This document shows, piece by piece, positions 1 through 7,971 of a stretch of 58,016 bases of DNA (position 1 is its first letter; each line of letters starts with the position of its first letter). This DNA is from Bacteroidales bacterium. Its GTDB lineage: Bacteria > Bacteroidota > Bacteroidia > Bacteroidales > JAADJA01. Both the position numbers and the translations under genes were made by a program. The DNA lies in contig JAUVJI010000007.1 in assembly GCA_030596605.1 (NCBI GenBank), positions 1 to 58,016 of the forward strand. The letters run 5' to 3'. A model generated the notes under the pieces. That model saw only the letters and a list, made by a program, of their open reading frames with translations, ran no database searches and was not told where the DNA came from.

Positions 1-853
1 AATAGAATCCTGAAGATTCACTGTCGAAATAATTTTTTTTATCAATACTGCTTCCTTTAACAACGTCATATGTGCCAACCAGAAGTTTTTCATTTTCGTT
101 TATCGTGACTAATTTTCCTGAATTTAGTTTTTTATTGGCATCCGGTAAAATAAGGATTGAATTCAGATCATTACCGTTATTGTCAAATTCTTTCAGCAGG
201 AAATAGTATTCCGATTTTGAAGTGCGAACATTAAAAACTCCATAATAAGAATTATGAAGTGTATCTATATATAATCCTTTGATTTTTGATTTATCGATCT
301 GCATTTCAAAAACAGGTTTTGTTTCCCTGCTTGTCATATTCAAACTGTATATGGCTGATTGATCATCATCCAGATCAAGCGCTCCAATAATTAGATTATC
401 AAATATTTCAAAGTCAGAAAATCTTGCATTATCAGGGATATTGCCGCTAAATAATTCGTATCGCCCTTTGGCAATATTTAATTTAAGAATTTGATAATTA
501 TAGGATTCGGATTTTTTCTTGTCTATATCGTGGTATAAAATATACAGATAATCACCTTTTAATATTTGACGCCTGTATTTCATATTGTCATAAACCGGAA
601 TATCTTTTTTCCAGACTTCCTGCATAAACTTATTGTGAAACAGGTATACCCAGAATTTATAGTTATCCTGCGTAATGGTGGTTTCGTAAAACATAACAAA
701 ACCATTATCACCACAGTTAGCTATTTTATAAGTGGCATCATCCGACTTTGTATCAATTTCAATTCTTAGAAGAGGATCTCCCTGTCCAAATGACGAGGAT
801 ATATAAAATATTGCAAGTAAAAGAAAATAAACTGTACTATAAGATAATTTCAT
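1..853 (-). CDS. Exported protein of unknown function, C-terminus beyond window
   Basis: An uninterrupted minus-strand reading frame runs from an ATG at 853 to the left edge, about 284 codons with no stop, so the gene is partial at its 3' end. It begins MKLSYSTVYFLLLAIF followed by SSSFGQ, a typical Bacteroidota type I signal peptide with cleavage near residue 23, so the protein is exported. The mature part is rich in short beta-type segments (for example WVYLFHNKFMQEVW and YLYILYHDI), with the spacing expected of a beta-propeller-like or cargo protein; I recognise no named domain. Any T9SS sorting domain would lie outside the window. The frame is judged real because of the signal peptide, its length and amino-acid composition; the small plus-strand frame at 566-769 is its antisense shadow. 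Confidence 0.75.
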   Translation of the reverse strand, partial: MKLSYSTVYFLLLAIFYISSSFGQGDPLLRIEIDTKSDDATYKIANCGDNGFVMFYETTITQDNYKFWVYLFHNKFMQEVWKKDIPVYDNMKYRRQILKGDYLYILYHDIDKKKSESYNYQILKLNIAKGRYELFSGNIPDNARFSDFEIFDNLIIGALDLDDDQSAIYSLNMTSRETKPVFEMQIDKSKIKGLYIDTLHNSYYGVFNVRTSKSEYYFLLKEFDNNGNDLNSILILPDANKKLNSGKLVTINENEKLLVGTYDVVKGSSIDKKNYFDSESSGFY

Positions 854-938
854 TTTGCTCAAAAGTCTATATAATATGCTTTTGTGATTTTTTGATTGGT
901 GTTTAAACGTAAAATAAATATATATTATTGAACAATAA

Positions 939-1080
939 TAAAAAAGGATGTCTCAAAAGTCAAAAAACCATGGTCACATTGAGCTTGTCAAAATGTGTTA
1001 GTTGAGTGTAATCAAATATGTTTCGACAAGCTCAACATGACCAATTGATTAAAAAAAGACTTTTGAGACATCCTTTTTTA
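939..1080. repeat. MITE/REP-like long palindrome
   Basis: The outer arms 939-961 and 1058-1080 are perfect inverted repeats (core AAGGATGTCTCAAAAGTC). Inner arms carry near-perfect inverted copies of TTGAGCTTGTC at about 979-990 and 1023-1034. No coding capacity. Lying between two minus-strand genes, it would form a strong hairpin in the transcript of 1095-2717 and may act as its terminator. The architecture fits a non-autonomous mobile palindromic element, but no transposase is adjacent. Confidence 0.8.
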
Positions 1081-1094
1081 AAATTATCAGGATT

Positions 1095-2717
1095 TTATCT
1101 TAATATCAATTTTTTAGAAATAGTTTGACCTGATTCCACATCATGGAACATAATAAAATATAAACCTTTGCTAAGATCAGATATTTCCACATTTGAAAAT
1201 GATTCATTTAAATTGTAAGTCCTGATCAGGCTACCGGTTAGAGATACAATATTAACAACATTGAAGCTTTTTTCCGGTTTTTCGAAATATAAAACTCCGG
1301 TAGACGGATTTGGGTAAATCCTGAAATGATTTTCATCATAAATCTGCTCATCTGTACCTACTTCTATTTCGCCTGTGATAGATATATTGTCAACCTCCCA
1401 TTGAGTAGTTTCATCAGGACCTGTTCCTGTTGACATATAATGAAATGCAATATAAACATCTGTACCATTATAAGATGAAATATCTACATCACCTGAAGGT
1501 GTCCACTCAAAATTTCCCGGTGATAATGTAGCAGATAATATAGTCCAGTTAGTTGAATATGGATCACCGCTGCCTGCATAATCTTCAGATATTTTTATTT
1601 CGAGGCCTTCAATTGCATCAAGATAACTTTTTGCAGTTTCAAAGGTCAGAATTTCATTAGTGTAATCATCTAAACTTAAGGGAGGTGAGATAAGCCAGTC
1701 ATCACTCGGTTCATCCGCACCATAACCATTAGCATTTGCAAACTTATTACCAGAATACTCAGCATTCACCCAGTCATGATCACTTGCAACACTGTATTGC
1801 CACCAGGTTCCCAGCGTTCCATCCTCAAAATCTTCTGAATTTAAAAACAATATATTTAAGGTGGTAGTTTCTGCTGTTGGCACTGTTCCATCTGTTTTGA
1901 AATCTATATTCGATCCATTATTGGTATATGGATAGATTGAAAAATAGTAAGTCGTGTTGCCTTCCAGATTATCGAATGCAGCCATTTCTTCGCCATAGGG
2001 CACATTCAAAGCGCCGCTTCCATCCGAAAGGTCGGTATCATTTGGAACAGGCGTACCGTCAACAGGAACAGGCAATGAAGAGCTTATCCCTGCCATAATG
2101 ATATAAGCTGATGGCAATTGTGTACCTACTGCATCTGTCCATTCCAGATTCACCGATAATCCGGCATTTGTTGCTGTAAAATCAGTTGGATAATTGCTTG
2201 GTTCGGGGTCGGGGTTTCCACCGCCATAACTTGTATAAGCAAAATTATCAATACTCACCTGACCTGAACCTGTATTATTCTGAATAAATGTAATGACAAC
2301 GTCACCATCAATAACAACTTCAATATCGCCCGAGTTCTTAACTATACCTTGTTCTCCGGATGAAGTTACATTACCAATGAGTATATCGTTAACATACACA
2401 TCAAGGTTAACTCCTGTTGAAAAGGCCTGCATGTAATCAAAGTTAATGGTTCCAAATCCATCGGAAATAGTTCCTGAAGTAATTTCAGCAGTTGGAGTTC
2501 TGTCTTTTCCAAGGCAAGGGGTTTCGTCATCTATTATCTGATCGCCCCGGCATTGCCAGTATTCCCAGATAGAGCCGTCTTGCCCTTCAAAAGTTCCGTC
2601 CTGATAGGAATTTCCTGTTTCAGGGAAATTAGCAAATGTTTCAAGCCCATCGGCAAATGAAAGATTTATAAATGCCGTTATTAAAATAATGCTTGTTGAA
2701 AGTAATAAATTTTTCAT
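1095..2717 (-). CDS. T9SS cargo protein with Fn3 and choice-of-anchor J-type domains
   Basis: A 540-residue secreted protein. Residues 1-22 are a signal peptide. Residues 23 to about 165 form a beta-sandwich-like region of the kind seen in Bacteroidota extracellular proteins. About 175-285 resembles a fibronectin type III domain (TATNAGLSVNLEWTDA, then TTYYFSIYPYT). About 290-450 looks like a cleaved-adhesin/choice-of-anchor J jellyroll (EDFEDGTLGTWW; DDWLISPPLSL). The last 75 residues are a type A T9SS sorting domain: FRIYPNPSTGVLYFE, then GLYFIMFHD and a KKLILR end. Known of the family: such proteins cross the outer membrane through the type IX system and are attached to the surface or released. 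No catalytic motif is visible, so the function is probably adhesive or structural (inference). Confidence 0.85.
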   Translation of the reverse strand: MKNLLLSTSIILITAFINLSFADGLETFANFPETGNSYQDGTFEGQDGSIWEYWQCRGDQIIDDETPCLGKDRTPTAEITSGTISDGFGTINFDYMQAFSTGVNLDVYVNDILIGNVTSSGEQGIVKNSGDIEVVIDGDVVITFIQNNTGSGQVSIDNFAYTSYGGGNPDPEPSNYPTDFTATNAGLSVNLEWTDAVGTQLPSAYIIMAGISSSLPVPVDGTPVPNDTDLSDGSGALNVPYGEEMAAFDNLEGNTTYYFSIYPYTNNGSNIDFKTDGTVPTAETTTLNILFLNSEDFEDGTLGTWWQYSVASDHDWVNAEYSGNKFANANGYGADEPSDDWLISPPLSLDDYTNEILTFETAKSYLDAIEGLEIKISEDYAGSGDPYSTNWTILSATLSPGNFEWTPSGDVDISSYNGTDVYIAFHYMSTGTGPDETTQWEVDNISITGEIEVGTDEQIYDENHFRIYPNPSTGVLYFEKPEKSFNVVNIVSLTGSLIRTYNLNESFSNVEISDLSKGLYFIMFHDVESGQTISKKLILR

Positions 2718-2829
2718 AATAAATTAATTTTTACATTAGTACATTAGTTAAAGTTTTTCTATTGTTTTTGTTTTAAAAAAGTAAATATACGACAATTATT
2801 ATTATCAGGCATCCCTTTAATAGATCAGT

Positions 2830-3909
2830 TTAATTTCTATCTATATTATTCAAATCCTCAAAAGCAATTTTTAATCTTTCGATCATACTTGTTTCACCTG
2901 CCCTCAACCACTTTCGTGGATCATAATACTTCTTGTTCGGTTTATCATCACCTTCCGGATTACCAATTTGTCCTTGCAGATAATCGTGGTATTTAGCATC
3001 GTAATTTCTAACACCATCCCACATGGCCCATTGGGTATCCGTATCGATATTCATTTTGATTACACCATAAGAAATAGCTTCCCTTATCTCTTCGCGTGAT
3101 GAACCTGATCCCCCATGAAATACAAAGTAAACCGGCTTTTCCTCTGTGTTGAATTTATTTTGAATGAAGTCCTGAGAATTTTTCAGAATAACAGGTTGCA
3201 ATTTAACATTGCCCGGTTTGTATACACCATGTACATTTCCGAAAGCAGCGGCAACTGTAAATCTGTTTGAAATTTTACTTAATTCTTCATAGGCATATGC
3301 AACCTCTTCTGGCTGGGTATATAATTTTGAACTATCAATATCAGTATTATCTATACCATCCTCTTCACCACCGGTAACGCCGAGTTCTATTTCAAGTGTC
3401 ATCCCGATTTTACTCATCCTTTCATGATACTTTATACATGTTGCTATGTTTTCCTCAATCGGTTCTTCAGAAAGATCCAACATATGAGAACTGAATAATG
3501 GTTTCCCATATTTATTAAAATAATCTTCACCGGCATCCAGTAATCCATCAATCCATGGTAACAATTTCCTGGCAGCGTGATCCGTATGTAAAATAACGGG
3601 GATTCCATATAACTCAGCCAAATGATGGACATGTAAAGCGCCGGATATGGTTCCGGCTATGGCTGCTTTTTCATTTTCATTTGAAAGGCCTTTTCCCGCA
3701 TAAAATGCACCGCCACCATTTGAGAATTGAATAATAACAGGTGAGTTTACATCTTTAGCAGCTTCCATCACTGCGTTAATTGAATCGGTTCCAACAACAT
3801 TTACCGCAGGGATTGCAAATCGGTTGGCTTTAGCAATAGAAAGCACTTTTTGTAAATCATCTCCTGCAACAACTCCGGGTTTTATATGGTTCAATATTTT
3901 TTCAGACAT
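2830..3909 (-). CDS. fbaA: Class II fructose-bisphosphate aldolase
   Basis: A zinc-dependent aldolase that interconverts fructose 1,6-bisphosphate with glyceraldehyde 3-phosphate and dihydroxyacetone phosphate in glycolysis and gluconeogenesis; cytosolic. At 359 residues it matches the class IIA (E. coli FbaA) length. Visible signatures are LHTDHAARK with catalytic Asp110 and zinc-ligand His111, the second class II signature LGVTGGEEDGID, the later zinc-ligand histidine in AAAFGNVHG, and the phosphate-binding HGGSGS loop near residue 265. The ATG at 3909 gives a standard N-terminus MSEKILNHIKPGV. It is a single gene, divergent from the sortilin-like protein, with its own TAnnTTTG box at 3954-3961. 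Nothing is missing or unusual. Confidence 0.97.
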   Translation of the reverse strand: MSEKILNHIKPGVVAGDDLQKVLSIAKANRFAIPAVNVVGTDSINAVMEAAKDVNSPVIIQFSNGGGAFYAGKGLSNENEKAAIAGTISGALHVHHLAELYGIPVILHTDHAARKLLPWIDGLLDAGEDYFNKYGKPLFSSHMLDLSEEPIEENIATCIKYHERMSKIGMTLEIELGVTGGEEDGIDNTDIDSSKLYTQPEEVAYAYEELSKISNRFTVAAAFGNVHGVYKPGNVKLQPVILKNSQDFIQNKFNTEEKPVYFVFHGGSGSSREEIREAISYGVIKMNIDTDTQWAMWDGVRNYDAKYHDYLQGQIGNPEGDDKPNKKYYDPRKWLRAGETSMIERLKIAFEDLNNIDRN

Positions 3910-3953
3910 TTTTATAAAATTAAATTTCAGAATTACTTATCAAAAAAGGATAG

Positions 3954-3961
3954 CAAATTTA
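3954..3961 (-). promoter_or_regulatory. -7 promoter box of fbaA
   Basis: Read on the minus strand this is TAAATTTG, a match to the Bacteroidota sigma-ABfr -7 element TAnnTTTG, 44 bases upstream of the fbaA ATG. No clear -33 TTG is seen. Confidence 0.55.
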
Positions 3962-4012
3962 CTGAAATTGGATTAACAGAAATTAAATTGTTCTTAAATT
4001 GTTGATAAATTG

Positions 4013-4020
4013 TAATTTTG
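4013..4020 (+). promoter_or_regulatory. -7 promoter box of the sortilin-like gene
   Basis: TAATTTTG matches TAnnTTTG, with a TTG at 3988-3990 in the -33 position, 32 bases before the ATG chosen at 4053. A start at the upstream codon 3999 would overlap this promoter, which supports the later ATG. Confidence 0.55.
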
Positions 4021-4052
4021 TCCTTTTAATAATAGTTCAGAAAAAATTAATC

Positions 4053-6563
4053 ATGAAAATGAAAAAACCCTTATTTTTAGTAACATTGATGCTTGTCAGC
4101 ATAGTAATTATATTCTTAATATTTTCGGCAGGAGAAGATTCTTCATCAGATAAAATTGATAAGAAGGAAAGTTGGAAAGTGAATTTATCACCGGGAGAGT
4201 ATATGGCTCATCAGCGTAGCTACCCTTATGGATCAATCAAACATGATGTTTATTTATCTGCCATGAAACAGGCAAAAGAGTTTCAGGAGTCTTCTAAATT
4301 ATATAATTATGAGTGGGAACTTGCCGGTCCAACAAATATAGGTGGCCGAATTACCGACATTGCCGTTCATCCGGATTCTCCGGAAACCATATACCTTGGA
4401 GCAGCTTCTGGAGGTGTCTGGAAAAGTGTAGATAATGGCGGCAGTTGGGAATATAAATTTGAAGGAGTTAACCTGATTTCAATGGGTGACCTGGCCATTG
4501 ATCCCAATAATGAAAATATTATTTATGCCGGAACGGGTGAAGCAAATGCCTCAAGTTATAGCTTTATGGGTGACGGTATTTATAAATCTTATGATGCTGG
4601 AGACACTTGGGAACATTCGGGCCTTGAACTTTCTGCATACATTGGAAGGATCGTGATAGATTACAATGATTCTGAAAGGATTTATGCTGCTGCCTGTGGT
4701 AATTTATTTTCACCGGATGAAAACCGGGGGATTTATCGTAGTGAAGACGGAGGAAGTGCCTGGGAAAAGATTTTATTTATTAATGATTCTGTTTCAGGTA
4801 TTGAAATTGTCCAGCATCCGCAAAACCCGGATGTGCTTTTTGCAGGTATGTGGGAGCGAATGCGGGGGCTAACTTATCGCCATTCATTTGGGGGAGGTAC
4901 GGGAGTTTGGAAAACTGAGGATGGTGGGGACACATGGTTTCAATTAACCAATGGTTTGCCTTATGGAGATGTGGGTAGGGTAGGATTGGCCATTGCAGAA
5001 TCAAATCCTGATGTGGTATATGCTTACTACGATATGCCGAATTATGAGGTGTATGTATATAAAACAATTGATGGAGGTACATCATGGACGCAAACCAATG
5101 ACTGGACCTTGTCAGGCATGAATAGTAGTTTTGGTTGGTATTTTGGCCAGATCAGGGTACATCCTGAAGATGAAAACCTGGTATTTGTAATGGGAGTTTA
5201 TTTGTTCAGGTCAACCGATGGTGGCGATAGCTGGAGTGAAATAGGTGGTTGGGGAATTCATGTTGATCATCATGCCATGTATTTCGACCTTGAAAATGAC
5301 CGGATTATTGAAGGTAATGATGGAGGGCTTTATACAAGTACGAATAATGGAAACAGCTGGACCAAAATCAACAACTTGCCTTTTACACAGTTTTATGCCA
5401 TTGATGTTGATTACCAAAATCCGGAAAGGATCATAGGCGGAACACAGGATAATAATACTATTATAACCTATACCGGTAGCACAAATAACTGGGATGCAAT
5501 CCTTGGTGGAGATGGCATGTATTGTTTGATTGATTATTCAAATTCAAATATAATGTATGCCGAATACCAATGGGGTAATTTATATAAATCAACCAATGGT
5601 GGAAATAATATGGATTATATAGGTTGGCAGTGGGAAAATGACCGGGTAAACTGGTCAGCACCGATTGCAATGGACCCGGTAAATCCCCAAACATTGTATT
5701 TTGGCACCTATCGGGTTTGGAAATCTATAAATGGAGGAAATAATTGGACGGATGTAAGTGGAGACATTACCAAAGGGATCAACCAGTATTTTCATACAAT
5801 TACTACAATCGCAGTTCATCCGGTTAATACAGATATAGTGATAGCCGGTACAGGTGATGGATTAATTCATATTTCCACCGATGCAGGAAGCTCATGGACA
5901 AATATAACAAATGGAATACCGGATCGCTGGGTTACACATGTGATTGGTGATCCTTTTGATGAAAATACTATTTATGCGACTATCTCCGGTTTCCGCTGGG
6001 ATGAGCCTATTGCTCATGTTTTTAAATCTACTGACCTGGGGCAAACATGGGAAAGCATAAGTGGTAATTTACCCGAAATACCAATGAATGATATTGTCCT
6101 CGATCCTGATCATCAGGATCATATTTTTGTCGGGTCGGATGCCGGAGTATATTATACCCAGGATGGTGGACAAAACTGGATGGGACTCAATGATGGAATT
6201 TACAATGCTCCTGTTGTGGCCATGAAAATTCATAATCCAACAAGAACATTGGTGATCGGCACATATGGTGTTTCAGCGTACAGATTAAATATAGATGATT
6301 TGATAACCAATGTTTCAGGTCAAGAAGAACCGGCATTGGATTTTACAATACATCCAAATCCCTTCAAAAAATCGTTGAATATTAGTGGCCCAATAGAAAT
6401 GGTGGATGATTTTCGATTATTTGATGCAAACGGAAAACATATTATGTGGGCAGATAAAGTTCGATTAAATGATCTTCCAGATTTACCTTCAGGAATTTAT
6501 TATCTGCATTTGCTGGATGTTTCAGGAAAAATAATTGCAAAGGAAAAAGTTTTAAAACGGTAA
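4053..6563 (+). CDS. Sortilin/VPS10-like beta-propeller T9SS cargo protein
   Basis: About 836 residues. The reading frame is open from 3999, but the ATG at 4053 (MKMKKPLFLVTLML) gives a proper signal peptide/N-terminal hydrophobic segment and clears the promoter at 4013-4020. The body is a series of BNR/sortilin-type repeats with Asp-box-like cores (GGVWKSVDNGGSWE, GIYRSEDGGSAWEK, GVWKTEDGGDTW, HVFKSTDLGQTWE) and the inter-blade pattern IAVHPxNPxxIYxGT, making one or two large beta-propellers. The C-terminus carries a type A T9SS domain (FTIHPNPFKKSLNI; YYLHLLDVSGK; KEKVLKR). Known of such proteins: cell-surface or secreted, sometimes glycan hydrolases or adhesins. No catalytic residues can be assigned from sequence alone, so the role is left open. 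Confidence 0.87.
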   Translation: MKMKKPLFLVTLMLVSIVIIFLIFSAGEDSSSDKIDKKESWKVNLSPGEYMAHQRSYPYGSIKHDVYLSAMKQAKEFQESSKLYNYEWELAGPTNIGGRITDIAVHPDSPETIYLGAASGGVWKSVDNGGSWEYKFEGVNLISMGDLAIDPNNENIIYAGTGEANASSYSFMGDGIYKSYDAGDTWEHSGLELSAYIGRIVIDYNDSERIYAAACGNLFSPDENRGIYRSEDGGSAWEKILFINDSVSGIEIVQHPQNPDVLFAGMWERMRGLTYRHSFGGGTGVWKTEDGGDTWFQLTNGLPYGDVGRVGLAIAESNPDVVYAYYDMPNYEVYVYKTIDGGTSWTQTNDWTLSGMNSSFGWYFGQIRVHPEDENLVFVMGVYLFRSTDGGDSWSEIGGWGIHVDHHAMYFDLENDRIIEGNDGGLYTSTNNGNSWTKINNLPFTQFYAIDVDYQNPERIIGGTQDNNTIITYTGSTNNWDAILGGDGMYCLIDYSNSNIMYAEYQWGNLYKSTNGGNNMDYIGWQWENDRVNWSAPIAMDPVNPQTLYFGTYRVWKSINGGNNWTDVSGDITKGINQYFHTITTIAVHPVNTDIVIAGTGDGLIHISTDAGSSWTNITNGIPDRWVTHVIGDPFDENTIYATISGFRWDEPIAHVFKSTDLGQTWESISGNLPEIPMNDIVLDPDHQDHIFVGSDAGVYYTQDGGQNWMGLNDGIYNAPVVAMKIHNPTRTLVIGTYGVSAYRLNIDDLITNVSGQEEPALDFTIHPNPFKKSLNISGPIEMVDDFRLFDANGKHIMWADKVRLNDLPDLPSGIYYLHLLDVSGKIIAKEKVLKR

Positions 6564-6642
6564 ACTTTCTAACTTTGCGCATTGAATATTAATTATAGAC
6601 TTGAACTTCGAACTTTGAACATCGAACTTCAAACTATAATCC

Positions 6643-6715
6643 GGTCCCGTAGTTTAACAGGATAAAATTCAAGATTCCGGTTCTTGTGATGGGGGTTCGA
6701 GTCCTCCCGGGATCA
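6643..6715 (+). tRNA. tRNA-Arg (anticodon CCG)
   Basis: A complete 73-nt cloverleaf: acceptor GGTCCCG (6643-6649) pairs with CGGGATC (6708-6714) plus discriminator A; D-arm GTTT/AAAT; anticodon stem CAAGA/TCTTG around loop TTCCGGT, placing CCG at 6677-6679; T-arm GGGGG-TTCGAGT-CCTCC. CCA is not encoded. CCG reads the arginine codon CGG. It stands alone and is followed at once by a terminator. Confidence 0.95.
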
Positions 6716-6721
6716 CAAGGG

Positions 6722-6744
6722 AAACCGCTTTTGGCGGTTTTTTT
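6722..6744 (+). terminator. Rho-independent terminator after tRNA-Arg
   Basis: Stem AAACCGC (6722-6728) pairs with GCGGTTT (6734-6740) and is followed by a T-run to 6744, six bases after the tRNA. Confidence 0.85.
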
Positions 6745-6760
6745 GTGATAAGAAGGGCGA

Positions 6761-6811
6761 GAAGTTTATCCCGACCGACGCAGGAGAGTCGGGAAGTCCT
6801 CCCGGGATCAC
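6761..6811 (+). repeat. Second copy of the tRNA-Arg 3' end, interrupted by a REP-like hairpin
   Basis: AGTCCTCCCGGGATCAC at 6795-6811 is an exact copy of the T-arm/acceptor 3' end of the tRNA (6700-6716). Immediately before it lies a hairpin TCCCGAC/GTCGGGA (6769-6775 with 6788-6794). The hairpin is bracketed by GAAGT at 6761-6765 and 6793-6797. This fits a former integration scar at the tRNA 3' end with a later small palindrome insertion; the interpretation is inference, the repeats are seen. Confidence 0.65.
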
Positions 6812-7038
6812 TTTAAACTAATCTAAATATCTGCATATTAATGCATTAAAATGATATGTCCCGTAATATTTCAATCCTCATTTATCAGTATCATTAATTA
6901 TAAACTTCTATTGGTTAAATATGACGTAGGAGTTATTTAATCTACTTATAACCTGAACATTGCCTTTCACCTTTTCACAAAGATATAGTCATAGTAAAGA
7001 GGAAGCAGTTAGGTTTATTGTATTTGAAATTTATAGTC

Positions 7039-7740
7039 TTAATCCTTCACACACCGTACCGACAACCCACTGTTTTTTTTCAGGTCATAGTGGGCCGCAA
7101 AACCATTTGAGGAAGTTAATCCCCAGACATATGAATATTCGGCATTTTGTACAGAAGTGCTCCACCAGCTTCCTGTGGTACCCAGTCCTGCAAAAAAACC
7201 GGACATGGGACTCCTCGTTCCTCCGGGTAATGCATTAAAACCAGACTCATTGGTGGCATCAGCATTTGGGCTGTTCCAGTATTCAGTACCTGTTTGTTTA
7301 AGTTTACCACCGGCAACCTGTTCACCTCCTAAAAATTCCATGAGTGTCGTCCAGTTGTCATCATTGGGAACATGCCATCCATCAGGACAAATCTTTCGTC
7401 CATCCACTGTTGCATGCCAGTTATATAAACAACCATAATCCTCAGCATTTACTGAATCATTTTCAAAATAACAATATGCTGCCTCCCCTGTTGATGCCCA
7501 AGCACCTGAACCTGCCACCTTTGGAACATCCTCTCCATTCCTGAAACTGGTAGTTTTCAGGTTTTCACTCATCCACCATTGATTTCCAATTTTTATGGTT
7601 GAGTAGCTGTTGCCATCCGAATCCGAAACTGTACCTACATTAGAATCGGTAGGTTCTTCTTCGTCTTCCTTACAAGCGGTAAAGATGACAGTAAGTGAAC
7701 AAAGTACAAATAATTGGTAAACCAGGGATTTTGTTTTCAT
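7039..7740 (-). CDS. FISUMP-domain lipoprotein
   Basis: A 233-residue lipoprotein: signal peptide ending in the lipobox FTAC with Cys22 as lipidation site, then an acidic linker (KEDEEEPTDSN) as in exported Bacteroidota lipoproteins. From about residue 35 the sequence is one Fibrobacter-succinogenes-major-paralog (FISUMP) domain: DSDGNSYSTIKIGNQWWMSENLKT, CLYNWHAT, CPDGWHVPNDDNWTTLM, GFNALPGGTR, WWSTS and the ending LSVRCVKD. FISUMP domains are C-type-lectin-like folds of unknown ligand on cell surfaces. It is a single gene on the minus strand with no close partner and is complete. Confidence 0.9.
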   Translation of the reverse strand: MKTKSLVYQLFVLCSLTVIFTACKEDEEEPTDSNVGTVSDSDGNSYSTIKIGNQWWMSENLKTTSFRNGEDVPKVAGSGAWASTGEAAYCYFENDSVNAEDYGCLYNWHATVDGRKICPDGWHVPNDDNWTTLMEFLGGEQVAGGKLKQTGTEYWNSPNADATNESGFNALPGGTRSPMSGFFAGLGTTGSWWSTSVQNAEYSYVWGLTSSNGFAAHYDLKKNSGLSVRCVKD

Positions 7741-7938
7741 CTGTTTATTTTTTATGTCGATTTCATGGAATGAAAAATTTGTTTATTTCGATGTAAAAGT
7801 AATAAAAATGACTAGACAAATCGAACCGTCCATGTCAAATTTAACATATTAGGAAATCTTTATTAACAAAGGGATACAGGGCGACAACCTCTTTAAATCT
7901 ATGATGAATTTGTTCGACTTCAGCCCTCTTAGGTTCAC

Positions 7939-7966
7939 AAAAATGACAGCGAAAAGCTGTCTTTTT
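7939..7966 (-). terminator. Terminator of the carbamoyltransferase transcript
   Basis: On the minus strand GACAGC (7961-7956) pairs with GCTGTC (7950-7945) across a short loop and is followed by ATTTTT, six to thirty bases past the stop of the carbamoyltransferase gene. Confidence 0.75.
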
Positions 7967-7971
7967 GTATA

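Noticed and set aside
566-769. Plus-strand 67-residue frame
   Set aside because: Antisense to the partial minus-strand exported protein at 1-853, which has a signal peptide and a long open frame.
7157-7544. Two plus-strand frames over the FISUMP gene
   Set aside because: Shadows of the FISUMP lipoprotein, which has a lipobox and full domain.
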